From contig JADJRV010000004.1 in the NCBI GenBank assembly GCA_016712045.1, forward strand, positions 1 through 64,000: 64,000 nt of DNA. Reading direction: 5' to 3'. Below, piece by piece: positions 33,199 to 43,053 of this stretch; the stretch's first letter is position 1; each line of letters begins with the position of its first letter. Position numbers and translations under genes: made by a program. Below the pieces are notes generated by a model that worked only from the letters and a program-made list of their open reading frames with translations, did not search any database and had not been told where the DNA came from. This stretch comes from Chloracidobacterium sp. Lineage in GTDB: Bacteria > Acidobacteriota > Blastocatellia > Pyrinomonadales > Pyrinomonadaceae.

Positions 33199-34725
33199 AT
33201 GAAAAGCACTCCGTTACTTTTTCTTAACGTCATTATCATTGCGACTTGCGGCCTCATCTATGAGCTGCTCGCTGCGACGGTGTCATCCTACGTTCTTGGC
33301 GATTCGGTAACCCAATTTTCATTTATCATCGGCGTCTATTTGTTTGCGATGGGCGTGGGTTCGTATCTGTCGCGGTTCATCGACAAGAACATCGCCGAGA
33401 AATTTATCGACATCGAACTCGCGGTTGCGGTGATCGGCGGATTTTCAGCGCCGCTGCTTTTTCTCACATTTGCCTACGTCACGTATTTCGGCATCATCCT
33501 CTACACGATGGTGTTTATCATCGGCACGCTCGTCGGGCTAGAGATACCGCTGTTGATGAGGATCCTCAAGGATGAGCTTGATTTCAAAGAGCTTGTCTCT
33601 CGCGTACTCGCACTCGATTATGTCGGAGCACTCGTCGCGTCGCTGCTTTTTCCCATCTTTTTGGTGCCTAAACTTGGGCTTAACCGAACCTCGCTCGTTT
33701 TCGGTATGCTCAATGCCGCCGTCGGCGTCTGGGCAACCTGGCTTCTCGAACCGCTTATTACCAAACGCAAAGCCACGATTCTGCGGATCAAAGGCGTTGT
33801 CGTACTCGTATTACTCGCCATCGCACTAATAAAAGCCGACCGCCTGACGACACTCGCCGAAGACGCGCTGTTTGTCGATAACATCATTTATACAAAAAGC
33901 TCGCCGTATCAGCGTATCGTCGTCACAAAAGGCAAAACCGGCTATGCGTTGTTTCTCAACGGCAATCTGCAGTTCAATTCGTTTGACGAATACCGCTATC
34001 ACGAAGCCCTAGTTCATCCTGCGTTTGCCGCGTTTCAGGGTGAGGTGAAACGGGTGCTAGTACTCGGCGGCGGCGACGGGCTTGCCTTGCGTGAGATAGA
34101 AAAATACAGTTCGGTCGAATTTATCCAGCTTGTCGATCTCGACCCCGATATGACCAAAGTGTCGAGCGCTGTTCCCGCTCTTGGCGATCTTAACAAACAC
34201 TCGTTCAGCGACCCGCGGGTACATGTTACCAACGGCGATGCTTTTGTCTGGCTTGACGCCGTACAGGCCGAGCCGTTTGATATTGCTATTATCGATTTTC
34301 CGGATCCGAACAATTTTGCATTGGGCAAGCTCTATTCGACGCGGTTTTACAACCTGCTCAAACAAAAACTCAGGCCTGATTCGGCCGTTGTTATCCAAAC
34401 AACCTCGCCGCTAATCGCGAGAAATTCATTTTGGTGCGTGATGAAAACACTCGAATCTAGTGGATATGCTGTCAAGCCGTATCAAACGACTGTCCCCAGT
34501 TTTGGCATTTGGGGATTTGCACTCGCAAAGCTGCAGCCCTTTGACAAACCTGCAAAACCGCCAACAAACGTCGAGCTCCGGTTCCTAAACAACGAGACTT
34601 TTGCGTCTCTATTCGAATTTCCAGCCGATACATCAAAGCCCGACATAGAGCTCGAAATAAACCGTCTCGATAACCAGGCATTGGTCAGATATTACGAGAC
34701 CGAGTGGCGGCGGTTTGAGCAATGA
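33199..34725 (+). CDS. speE: Membrane-embedded polyamine aminopropyltransferase (SpeE-like)
   Basis: The N-terminal half (about residues 1-210) has seven TM helices; the C-terminal half is a spermidine-synthase-like domain. It shows LVLGGGDGLALREIEKY for decarboxylated AdoMet binding, YRYHEALVHP for the amine site, and IIDFPDPNNFALGKLYS in place of the usual DSxDP loop. The enzyme would transfer an aminopropyl group to an amine at the membrane. The changed loop suggests the acceptor may not be putrescine. SpeD in the same operon would supply the donor. No ornithine or arginine decarboxylase is encoded nearby. Confidence 0.88.
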   Translation: MKSTPLLFLNVIIIATCGLIYELLAATVSSYVLGDSVTQFSFIIGVYLFAMGVGSYLSRFIDKNIAEKFIDIELAVAVIGGFSAPLLFLTFAYVTYFGIILYTMVFIIGTLVGLEIPLLMRILKDELDFKELVSRVLALDYVGALVASLLFPIFLVPKLGLNRTSLVFGMLNAAVGVWATWLLEPLITKRKATILRIKGVVVLVLLAIALIKADRLTTLAEDALFVDNIIYTKSSPYQRIVVTKGKTGYALFLNGNLQFNSFDEYRYHEALVHPAFAAFQGEVKRVLVLGGGDGLALREIEKYSSVEFIQLVDLDPDMTKVSSAVPALGDLNKHSFSDPRVHVTNGDAFVWLDAVQAEPFDIAIIDFPDPNNFALGKLYSTRFYNLLKQKLRPDSAVVIQTTSPLIARNSFWCVMKTLESSGYAVKPYQTTVPSFGIWGFALAKLQPFDKPAKPPTNVELRFLNNETFASLFEFPADTSKPDIELEINRLDNQALVRYYETEWRRFEQ

Positions 34726-36328
34726 TTAGTCTTACCCGCCGCGAATTGTTGACCATATTTCTCGGCGCACCGTTTGCGATGAACGCGTGCCGGAGCGGTG
34801 AATCTCGCCCGTTTCCTGAGGGTCAGATCGTTGGGCAATCGGCGACGCTTGGGCATATCTTGCGGGAAAACCGCACCTTTGATGTTCCGCCCGATAATTG
34901 GGAAAGCAAAAAGGTTGCGATCATCGGCGGCGGCATCGCCGGACTCTCGGCGGCGTGGAAGTTAAAAAAACAAGGCTTTAACGATTTTGTCTTGCTCGAA
35001 CTTGAAAAAGAGGTCGGTGGGACATCCATCAGCGGCAAGGGTGAGCCTGTTGGTTATCCGTGGGGAGCTCATTATCTGCCGGTACCGTTTAAGGAAAATA
35101 CGGAGTTGATATCACTGCTTGAGGAGATGTTGCTGCTTGAGGGCCGCGATGCGGGCGGCGAGGTGATCGTCAAGGAGCAGTTTCTCTGCCGTGAACCGGA
35201 GGAGCGTGTCTTTTACAAAGGGCGTTGGTACGAGGGGCTCTATCTGACCGTCGGTGCAAGCGACGAGGACAAGCGTCAGTTTGCCGAATTTCAAAAACAG
35301 GTCGATTCATGGGTCAATTGGCGTGACGCAAAAGGCAGACGGGCGTTTGCCGTGCCGCTGGCCAATTGTTCGGACGATGCGCAGGTTACGGGCCTAGACA
35401 AAATTACATTTGCTGACTGGCTTCGGCAAAACGGTTTTACTTCCGAGCGGCTGCTCTGGTATTGCGACTACGCGACGCGGGACGATTACGGGTTAAAGGC
35501 CGATCAGGCGTCGGCGTGGGTCGGGCTGTTTTATTTTTGCTCGCGGGTACGAAAAAGCGGCGTCGAGTCGCAGCCGTTTATCACCTGTCCCGAAGGCAAT
35601 GGACAGTTCGTCAATCATCTTTTTGACAAAGTTAGGGATCATGTTCGAAAGGGGCAGATCGTTGTCTCGGTCGTGCCGACGGACAAAGGCGTCGATGTGA
35701 TATGTCTCGACGGTAAAGATCTGCGAGGTATTCATTGCGAAAAAGTGATCTATGCGTCGCCGATGTTTACGCGCCGTATGTGATACGCGGGTTTCGCGAC
35801 GACCCGCCATTTGCAGCTAATGAGTTTCAGCATAATGCATGGTTTGTCGCCAATCTTTTCTTAAAAGACCGGCCGAAATCGCGGTTTGTCAAAGATTTTC
35901 CGCTTGCGTGGGACAATGTGCTTTACGAAAGCCAATCGCTTGGCTATGTCACCGCGACGCATCAAAAAGGGATCGATTACGGCCCGACGGTGCTGACCTA
36001 TTATTATCCGATGTGCGAAGACCCGGCGGGACGCACGACGCTCTTTAATTACGATTGGAAACAGCTCGCGGATGTCTGTCTTACAGATCTTGCGCGTGCG
36101 CATCCCGACATTTACGAGCTAACACAACGGATCGACATCATGCGTTGGGGCCACGCGATGATCTCGCCCCGGCCAAATTTTATCTGGAGCGGCATCCGCC
36201 AAAAGGCAGAAAAGCCATTTCGCAACATCCATTTCGCCCACACGGATCTAAGTGGCATCGCATTGTTTGAAGAAGCGTTTTATCATGGACTGCGCGCGGC
36301 GGTTGAGATCTTAGGTCATGGACGCTAG
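34722..36328 (+). CDS. Tat-exported FAD-dependent amine oxidase/oxidoreductase (frame broken)
   Basis: The N-terminus (LTRRELLTIFLGAPFAMNAC) combines a twin-arginine motif with a possible lipobox. The Rossmann FAD motif VAIIGGGIAGLSAAWKLKKQ and the GG doublet VGGTSISG follow. The frame breaks near 35766-35771 (one base missing) inside SPMF-APYVIRGFRDDPP; the second half ends with an FAD-closing segment including HFAHTDLSGIALFEEAFYHG. The whole is about 535 residues. It resembles amine oxidases/protoporphyrinogen oxidases that oxidise polyamines or related amines. It overlaps the SpeE-like gene by 4 bases and the next gene by 11. Confidence 0.82.
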
Positions 36329-37373
36329 CTTATCAAAACCAAACTTCTGGCTGTTTTCCCGATCGATCGATCTGTCGGTCTTTTTGGGGAGCGCGGTTGC
36401 GTCGTTGCTGTTGTTGGCGGTAGGGGCACAGCTTGGTGTGCTGAACGGCGAGTCGCCGGAATGGACTTGGATAATGGCGGTGCTATTTATCGATGTAGCG
36501 CATGTGTGGTCGACATCATTCAGGGTGTATTTTGATACGGCGGAATTTAAGCGGAGATTTTGGCTTTATCTGCTCGTGCCGGTTTTTGGGTATGCGATCG
36601 GAGTCGCTTTGTATTCCGAGGGCGAGCTTATTTTTTGGAAGTCTCTAGCGGCGGTCGCTGTGTTTCACTTTATCCGCCAGCAATACGGCTGGGTGGCTTT
36701 ATACCGACGCAAGCTGGGAGAGACGGGCCGTTGGACGTGGTGGATGGATGCGTTTGCGGTCTATCTCGCGAGCGTTTATCCGATAGCTTTTTGGATGACG
36801 CGTCTGCCGCGAAATTTCGAATGGTTTGTGCAGAATGATTTTGTTTCGATACCGGTGATCGTCGAGACTGTTTTGTTTCCCGTCTATTTGCTCGCCCTAA
36901 CCGCTTATTTCGCCAAATCGATCTATCAATATTTCACGACCGGGTTTCTCAATATCGGCAAAGACATTGTTGTCGCGACGACCGCGATCTGCTGGTATGT
37001 CGGCATCGTCTATTTTAATTCAGACTACGCGTTTACGGTGACGAACGTCATCATCCACGGCGTGCCGTATTTTGCGTTGATATATGTCTACGCACGTGTG
37101 CGACGCGAAACGACCGGCAAGGTCTATAAAACGCTAACCTCAAACTGGCTCGTATTTCTCGCAACCCTTTGGGCTCTTGCATATTTCGAAGAGCTTTTTT
37201 GGCATCGCGGTGTCTGGCACGAAAAGCAATGGCTTTTTGGCGGTGATTGGGACTGGTCGCGAAATATCCGTATGTTCGTCGCCCCGCTGCTCGCCCTGCC
37301 GCAGATCACGCACTATGTGCTTGACGGGTTTATCTGGCGGAAAAAGAGCAATCCGGACTTTCGACTGATTTAG
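36318..37373 (+). CDS. Polytopic (about 10 TM) membrane protein of unknown function
   Basis: A 351-residue protein with about ten TM helices and conserved-looking polar residues within them: DVAHVWSTSFRVYFD, AVFHFIRQQYGWVALYRRK, IIHGVPYFALIYVYARVRRE and LPQITHYVLDGFIW. Several His residues in TM segments (HVW, HFIRQQY, HGVPY, THYVLDG) could form a metal or active site, as in membrane desaturase- or hydroxylase-like enzymes, but I do not recognise the family. It is the last gene of the polyamine-linked operon and starts 11 bases inside the oxidase gene. Confidence 0.75.
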   Translation: MDASLSKPNFWLFSRSIDLSVFLGSAVASLLLLAVGAQLGVLNGESPEWTWIMAVLFIDVAHVWSTSFRVYFDTAEFKRRFWLYLLVPVFGYAIGVALYSEGELIFWKSLAAVAVFHFIRQQYGWVALYRRKLGETGRWTWWMDAFAVYLASVYPIAFWMTRLPRNFEWFVQNDFVSIPVIVETVLFPVYLLALTAYFAKSIYQYFTTGFLNIGKDIVVATTAICWYVGIVYFNSDYAFTVTNVIIHGVPYFALIYVYARVRRETTGKVYKTLTSNWLVFLATLWALAYFEELFWHRGVWHEKQWLFGGDWDWSRNIRMFVAPLLALPQITHYVLDGFIWRKKSNPDFRLI

Positions 37374-37381
37374 AAAATTCC

Positions 37382-38587
37382 TTATCCCCGTACCAATTTC
37401 TCGAGCCTTTCGGCTGCAGCCTCGAGCGTTTCATCTTTTTTGCAGAAACAGAACCGCACTAATTGCGAGCCGAGAGCAGCGTCATGATAGAACGAAGATC
37501 CGGGAACAACTGCGACGCCGATCTCGCGGATGAGATGTTTTGTAAATTCGATATCGTTTGCAAAACCGAACTCCGAAATATCGCACATCACGTAATATGC
37601 CCCGGCGGGAAAGTCGCATTTGAACCCGGCGGCTTTGAGTGCGGGCACGATAAAGTCACGCTTTCGCTGATATTCACTTTGCAGCTCGTCGTAATAGCTC
37701 GGCGGCAAGCTCATGGCATATGTTCCGGCGTGCTGCAACGGATTGGCGGCACCGACAGTCAAGAAATCGTGGACCTTGCGGATCGCAGCGGTAATATCCG
37801 GCGGGGCAATGCAATACCCGACTCGCCAGCCGGTTACGGAGTAAGTTTTTGACAGCGAATTAACGACAACGGTGCGTTCGCGCATTCCTTCGATATTCGC
37901 CATGCAAATATGCTCAAACGGGTCATCGTCTGCGTGGCCGGTGTAAATTATGTGTTCGTATATCTCATCGGTGAAAACAAGAGCGTCAAATTCTTTACAC
38001 AGCTCGGCAATAAATTCGAGCTCATCGCGGGTAAAAACCTTCCCCGTGGGATTGTTTGGATTGCAGATGATGATCGCCTTGGTCCTGTCGTTAAAGGCGG
38101 CACGCAGCTCTTCGCGGTCAAAGATAAAGCCGTTGTCGGTGCGGTAAAGCGGGACGTGCCTTGGCGTCGCGTCCGATAATATGGCGTCCGGTGCGTAGTT
38201 TTCGTAGAAAGGCTCAAAAACGATGACCTCTTCGGTCGGGTCGACGGTCGCCATCATGGCCGCGATCATCCCCTCGGTCGAGCCGCAGGTGACGGTGATC
38301 TCAGTTTCTGGGTCGACATCTAGGCCCAGATACCACATCGTCTTTTTCGCAATCGCATCACGAAAATCCTTAACGCCCCACGTGATCGCGTATTGGTTAT
38401 GGTCTGAGGCGATCGCCTCCATCGCTTTTTGTTTGATGTCCTCAGGTGCCGCAAAATCGGGAAACCCTTGGCCGAGATTGACCGCACCGTATTTCATCGC
38501 TTCACGCGTCATCTCGCGGATGACCGATTCGGTAAAGCTCGCGGCTTTTCGCGAGATGCGGTTTTTTGAGATCAATGGTTGGCTCAT
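37382..38587 (-). CDS. PLP-dependent class I aminotransferase
   Basis: A 401-residue fold-type I aminotransferase. AVNLGQGFPDFAAPEDI near the start, CNPNNPTGKVF, TDEIYEHIIY, the PLP-lysine segment VVNSLSKTYSVTGWRVGY (Lys at about 246) and the substrate-binding Arg near VRFCFCKK are all present. The sequence is closest in style to kynurenine-oxoglutarate/methionine aminotransferases (YbdL-like) and aspartate aminotransferases; the exact substrate cannot be told. It converges with the 10-TM gene, 8 bases apart. Confidence 0.92.
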   Translation of the reverse strand: MSQPLISKNRISRKAASFTESVIREMTREAMKYGAVNLGQGFPDFAAPEDIKQKAMEAIASDHNQYAITWGVKDFRDAIAKKTMWYLGLDVDPETEITVTCGSTEGMIAAMMATVDPTEEVIVFEPFYENYAPDAILSDATPRHVPLYRTDNGFIFDREELRAAFNDRTKAIIICNPNNPTGKVFTRDELEFIAELCKEFDALVFTDEIYEHIIYTGHADDDPFEHICMANIEGMRERTVVVNSLSKTYSVTGWRVGYCIAPPDITAAIRKVHDFLTVGAANPLQHAGTYAMSLPPSYYDELQSEYQRKRDFIVPALKAAGFKCDFPAGAYYVMCDISEFGFANDIEFTKHLIREIGVAVVPGSSFYHDAALGSQLVRFCFCKKDETLEAAAERLEKLVRG

Positions 38588-38762
38588 TTCTTGAAATTAC
38601 AGTGACGCTGCCGCTACTGTCAACGCCGAAAGCCAATCAGCGGAAAACCAGTCATGGAATTCAAACATCAAAGTTCGCGCCATCTCTGAGAACCAAAAAG
38701 GTTGTAAATGCGCGTCCGTGTGCGTTAAACTCATTGGTTACAAGACAGTTTGAGGTCCTATC

Positions 38763-39752
38763 ATGAAATTGAAGTTTATTTTTGCCGTCATAATTTCCCT
38801 TTTTATTTTTAATTCGATCAATGCGCAGGATCTGCCGCCGCAACTCTCCTCTGCCAAAGGCTATTTGCTTGGACCCGGGGATGAGATAACTGTGAAAGTG
38901 CAGGGAGAACCGGATTTTGACTTTATCACTACCGTCAATGAGGACGGCAAGTTCCTTGTCCTTGACAAAATATTGATCGCAAAATGCAAGACAGAAGCGG
39001 ACCTTAAATCTGAGGTCACCAGGATACTTGAAAAATATTTAAAGTCTCCGCAGCTTAGTCTTAGAGTTACTGATAGAAAGAGCAAGCCGCCGGCAACTGT
39101 CTATGGTGAGGTGCGTACCCCTTCGCAGGTAATGCTTATGCGCAAAGTGACCCTGATGGAAGTAATATCCTTTTCCGGCGGGCCAACCGAGGAAGCCGGC
39201 GGAAATGTCCGGATCTTTCGTACCCAGCCGCCAATTTGCACTGAAGATTATGAGGATAGCAACTGGAAACCCGACACGACCGATCCGTCTGACGTGCCGT
39301 CAAAAATGTTCACCCTGAGTAATGTAAAACTCGGAAAAGACTCGTCGAACCCGGTCATTTATCCCGGAGACGTCATTCTAGTAGAAAAGGCGTCACCGGT
39401 TTACGTCACGGGAGAAGTTGCTAACCCGCAAGCGGTCCTGATCAAAGAGGGCGGACTTTCGCTTTTTGATGCTATTTCAAAACTGGGCGGCCCTAAACGC
39501 GAGGCGAAAACAAAGGATATTAAGATCTACCGACGCAAGATAAATTCGGATTCACCTGAAATGATCAGCGCCAATTACGATCTAATAAGAACTGGACAGC
39601 AAAAGGACGTCATGCTGCAGCCTTATGATGTTGTTGTGGTCGATAAAGCCAAAGACAGTATAGGTAAGATCCTGCTGGATCTGGCCATCGGAACGGGTAA
39701 AGGAGCAATTTCCAGCGTTACAAACGGTATTGGTTACCGAATAATGTATTGA
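38763..39752 (+). CDS. Polysaccharide export protein with SLBB domains (Wza-like)
   Basis: A signal peptide (to INAQ, about residue 21) precedes the polysaccharide export domain (YLLGPGDEITVKVQGEPDFD), then SLBB-type domains: TVYGEVRTPSQVMLMRKVTL, and PVYVTGEVANPQAVLIKEGG followed by LFDAISKLGGPK. Such proteins form the periplasmic or outer-membrane part of exopolysaccharide export. There is no lipobox cysteine, unlike Wza. No other export genes (Wzc-like kinase, glycosyltransferases) are adjacent. GAGG lies 9 bases before the ATG. Confidence 0.88.
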   Translation: MKLKFIFAVIISLFIFNSINAQDLPPQLSSAKGYLLGPGDEITVKVQGEPDFDFITTVNEDGKFLVLDKILIAKCKTEADLKSEVTRILEKYLKSPQLSLRVTDRKSKPPATVYGEVRTPSQVMLMRKVTLMEVISFSGGPTEEAGGNVRIFRTQPPICTEDYEDSNWKPDTTDPSDVPSKMFTLSNVKLGKDSSNPVIYPGDVILVEKASPVYVTGEVANPQAVLIKEGGLSLFDAISKLGGPKREAKTKDIKIYRRKINSDSPEMISANYDLIRTGQQKDVMLQPYDVVVVDKAKDSIGKILLDLAIGTGKGAISSVTNGIGYRIMY

Positions 39753-39756
39753 TGAT

Positions 39757-41616
39757 CTATCTATAAAGACCGTCAATTATATCGCGATATTTTTCGTCAA
39801 CCACACGTCGTTTCGTTTTAAGAGTAGGAGTAAGTTCGCCGTTCTCGACCGTAAGTTCATGGTCAAGAAGGGCGAATTTTTTTACCTTTTCATACTGGGC
39901 GAGTCCGGATGGTATGGGATTCGATCTGCCGTTCATACAGATCTAGAATTCGTGGGTTTGTGCAATATTCGGCAGGCGTTTTGATTTCCAAGCCTTTGAT
40001 TTGGGCATACGACGCCAGCATTTCAAAATTGGGAACGATCAACGCGGCAGGAAACTTTCGCTCGTTGCCGACAAGCACTACCTGACTGACAAACCGCGAA
40101 GCGACGATCATTTGCTCGATGTGAGCCGGAGCAATATATTTTCCGCCGGAGGTTTTGAAAAGCTCTTTTTTACGGTCGGTGATCTTTAGGTAGCCGTCGC
40201 TGTCGACCGTACCAATATCTCCCGTCCGAAACCAGCCATCTGCTGTAAATGCTTCTTTAGTCGCCTGTTCTTTGTGATAATATCCGGCCATCACACCGGG
40301 CCCGCTCACCTCGATCTCGCCATCCTCGGCGATACGCACATTAACATTTCTGATCGGACGGCCGACCGTACCGGCTTTTACCGCTGACGGATTATTTGAC
40401 GAAATAACGGGCGACGTTTCCGTCAGCCCATAGCCCTGCATTATCGAGATACCTGCACCGGTAAATATCAGATATATTTCGTCCGGCAGTGCTGCACCGC
40501 CGGTGATGCAAAACCGCAGATTTCCGCCAAAAAAGTCACGCAGCTTCGAGAAAACGATCTTGTCCGCCACACCGTGTTTGGCGGCAAGAGCTATTGGTAT
40601 CGGCTGGCGGGCCTCATTTAGCGATGCAAACTCCTTGGCCACGTCGATAGCCCAATCAAAGATCATAGCGTTGATGCGGCCCGACTGAGTTGCCTTGAGA
40701 CGGGCTCGTTCGAATACCTTTTCGAATATACGCGGCACCCCGATAAACACCGTCGGACGCACCTCTTTCAGATTCTCCGGCACTTTTTCGATCGATTCGG
40801 CGTAAAAGACCCGCATTCCGTACATGATGTAGACGTACATCCCTGTGCGTTCGAAAACGTGAGAGAGCGGCAGAACCGATAACGAAATATCCACGCCTGT
40901 GAAGACAAATCGTTCACTCGCATCGATGACGTTTGAGATCAGATTGGCGTGCGTTAGCATCACGCCCTTTGGCTCGCCGGTAGTCCCGCTGGTGTAGATC
41001 AGCGTCGCGATATCCTGCGGTTCCAATGCAGCAGCTAATTCTTGTAAAAGAGAAGGGTGCGTTTCTCTGAGAGCGACTCCCATGCTAATTCGAGGTTTTC
41101 TAACGACACGACGTCGTCAGCCTCAATACTGGCGTCAAAAAGAATAAATTTAAAGATCGAGCCACAATCCTCTAAAGCGGGCAGTAACCGTTGGTAAGTG
41201 TCGGTATCTTTTAAAAACAGGATACGTGCGGCCGAATCATCGATAATGTAGCGAACCGTTTCCGGTGAGAGCGTTGTGTAAACAGGAACGTCGACCACGC
41301 CGGCAAACTGGCATCCGGCGTCCGATAATGTCCACTCGGGTGAGTTTGGGGCTAGGATCGCCGCACGATCACCTTTGCGTAGTCCCAGCGAATACATGCC
41401 CAGAGCGATATTCTCCGCTCGTTCGACCATTTTGGCAGATGATATCGATCGCCATTCATCGCCGTCTTTGTAATTTAATGCGTCGGGCAAGCCGTACTCA
41501 GTGACCGAACGCCGGAATAGCTGCGGCAGCGTTTGCGGCTCATTATCCATTAACAGAACGCCGCGTCCGATCGGGTTTCTGCGGGTTTCTATCAAATTTC
41601 CGGCTTCGGTTATCAT
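39757..41616 (-). CDS. Long-chain acyl-CoA synthetase (AMP-forming; frame broken twice)
   Basis: The enzyme activates fatty acids with ATP and CoA. Three pieces make one protein. Residues from 41616 down to about 41085 carry the N-terminus (AMP ligase with GDRAAILAPNSPEW). The central frame carries the P-loop LIYTSGTTGEPKGV, GYGLTETSPVIS and DGWFRTGDIG. The last frame carries YEKVKKFALLDHELTVENGE down to the stop at 39757. One missing base near 41083-41085 and one extra base in the G run 39916-39918 explain the breaks. The gene overlaps the TetR gene (41613-41616) and is probably regulated by it. Confidence 0.9.
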
Positions 41617-42230
41617 TTACTAGACATGCCTCCAAAGAAAATGCTCAACACCTCGCCCGCCATCGGCGGCAACGGATAGGCCTTTTTTGAAAGCACCCAA
41701 TTCGTAACCATTTCGTCGAGGGCACCGTATAGTATCTTGGCGGCAACGACCGGCTTGATCTCTTTGCGAAAAACCCCAGCGTTCTGCCCATCCTCGATCG
41801 TCTTTCGGATGATGTCTAGATATTCGCCAAAGCCTGCAGCCGAAAATTCCTGCATAAATTTTGTCGAACCGCGCAGCTCGACCTGAAAAACGATCGCCAT
41901 GTCGCGGTCAGCACCGAGGCGTTCGAGATGCATCTCGGCAATGCGGGTCAACTTGCCGACAGGATCGGCGATCTCGGCAAGTTCTTTTTTACCTTCGGCG
42001 ATAAACTCGGCCATCGCACGATCAAATATCGAATGCAGGATCTCGTCCTTGCTCTTAAAATATAGATAAACAGTTCCGTCAGCGATACCCGCCTCGCCGG
42101 CTATGTCAGAGACCTTTGAATTAAAGTAACCCTTTCCTGCGAATACCTTGATGGCCGCACGCAAAATTGCCTCGCGTTTGTCTGTGACTACAGCACGGGC
42201 AGCAGAGCCGTTTCTGGCTGGTTTTGGCAT
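41613..42230 (-). CDS. TetR-family regulator, FadR type
   Basis: The 205-residue protein has an N-terminal TetR HTH (ILRAAIKVFAGKGYFNSKVS, then DIAGEAGIADGTVYLYFKSK) and a helical ligand-binding domain with RLGADRDMAIVFQVELRGS. It resembles FadR (YsiA) of Bacillus and Thermus, repressors of fatty-acid degradation released by acyl-CoA. The palindrome directly upstream matches that class, and the downstream gene is an acyl-CoA ligase. The gene is therefore likely a self-regulated sensor of long-chain acyl-CoA. Confidence 0.88.
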   Translation of the reverse strand: MPKPARNGSAARAVVTDKREAILRAAIKVFAGKGYFNSKVSDIAGEAGIADGTVYLYFKSKDEILHSIFDRAMAEFIAEGKKELAEIADPVGKLTRIAEMHLERLGADRDMAIVFQVELRGSTKFMQEFSAAGFGEYLDIIRKTIEDGQNAGVFRKEIKPVVAAKILYGALDEMVTNWVLSKKAYPLPPMAGEVLSIFFGGMSSK

Positions 42231-42241
42231 ACTTGTAATTA

Positions 42242-42259
42242 TGAATGAACCGTCATTCA
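42242..42259. promoter_or_regulatory. FadR-type operator
   Basis: TGAATGA-ACCG-TCATTCA is a perfect 7-bp inverted repeat with a 4-base spacer, the form of FadR (TetR-type) operators known from Bacillus and Thermus. It lies 12 bases upstream of the TetR gene start. Confidence 0.75.
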
Positions 42260-42339
42260 GTATGCACTTAGGCTATAACAAAAGTGAAATTGAAAGCAAG
42301 GAAAATTATTTGGATGAGGTTTTAGTAAAGAGAAATAAA

Positions 42340-42425
42340 TGGCGGAGAGGACAGGACTCGAACCTGCAAGCGCTTACGCGCGGTAGTTTTCAAGACTACT
42401 GCCTTACCAATTAGGCTACCTCTCC
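42340..42425 (-). tRNA. tRNA-Ser (anticodon UGA)
   Basis: Read on the minus strand, a 7-bp acceptor stem (GGAGAGG with CCTCTCC), D arm, anticodon stem-loop with TGA in CTTGAAA, a long variable arm (GCGCGTAAGCGC) and a T arm with GGTTCGAGTCC are all present. The discriminator G is followed by an encoded CCA (42340-42342). The long variable arm and the TGA anticodon identify serine. Confidence 0.96.
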
Positions 42426-42495
42426 GCACGAAGCGGGCAATCTAAAAATATACTGTAAGCCGCCGCGTTAGACAAATCTTGTGTCGATCAATCCG

Positions 42496-43002
42496 TCAGC
42501 GTTTTGCCAGTTGTTTTGTCAATTCAGCCTTTACGGCCTCGATGCCTTTAATACCCTGAACTTTAGTAACTATCTTGCCATCGCGATCTAGAACATAGTG
42601 CATCGGAAACGGGACGCTTAGTTCACCGTTTTTACCGGCGTCGCCAAATTTGCTAATGATGATCATCGACCCGTTTGGTATGACCGTATATTTAAAGGGA
42701 TTTTTTACAAGAAATTTTTCTAGGTCGGGCTTTCGGCTGGCGGCAACACCTAAAAATACCACGTCTTTATTGTCTATGTACTGATCGACGAGGGCATTGA
42801 GTAGCTTGATCTCTTCGACGCAGTTTGGGCAATTTATAAACCACAAATTGAGGACAACGACCTTTCCTTTGAGCGCTGTGGTATCGACCTTTTGCCCGGC
42901 CATATCGATCGCGGCAAAAGATGGACTGGCACCGATTTGGTTTTGGGCTGAAATTGAAAAGGCAAAAACGAGGACAGCGAACAAGACATAAAAATTCTTC
43001 AT
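42496..43002 (-). CDS. TlpA-like secreted thioredoxin (CPNC)
   Basis: A signal peptide (to ISAQ, about residue 19) precedes a TlpA/ResA thioredoxin domain of 168 residues total. The active site is WFINCPNC in NLWFINCPNCVEEIKLLN; the usual WC start is replaced by FINC. VPFPMHYVLDRDGKIV contains the cis-Pro region. A periplasmic thiol reductant or disulfide enzyme is likely. It is the downstream member of a tandem pair with the gene at 43054. Confidence 0.85.
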   Translation of the reverse strand: MKNFYVLFAVLVFAFSISAQNQIGASPSFAAIDMAGQKVDTTALKGKVVVLNLWFINCPNCVEEIKLLNALVDQYIDNKDVVFLGVAASRKPDLEKFLVKNPFKYTVIPNGSMIIISKFGDAGKNGELSVPFPMHYVLDRDGKIVTKVQGIKGIEAVKAELTKQLAKR

Positions 43003-43053
43003 AAACCACTTGTAGTGGTAAACGGGTCGTATGTCAAGAATTTGGAAGGGTGG

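Noticed and set aside
39916..41085. Acyl-CoA ligase as two real proteins (split enzyme)
   Set aside because: The fragments join exactly with single-base corrections at short homopolymers, and neither has its own ribosome-binding site.
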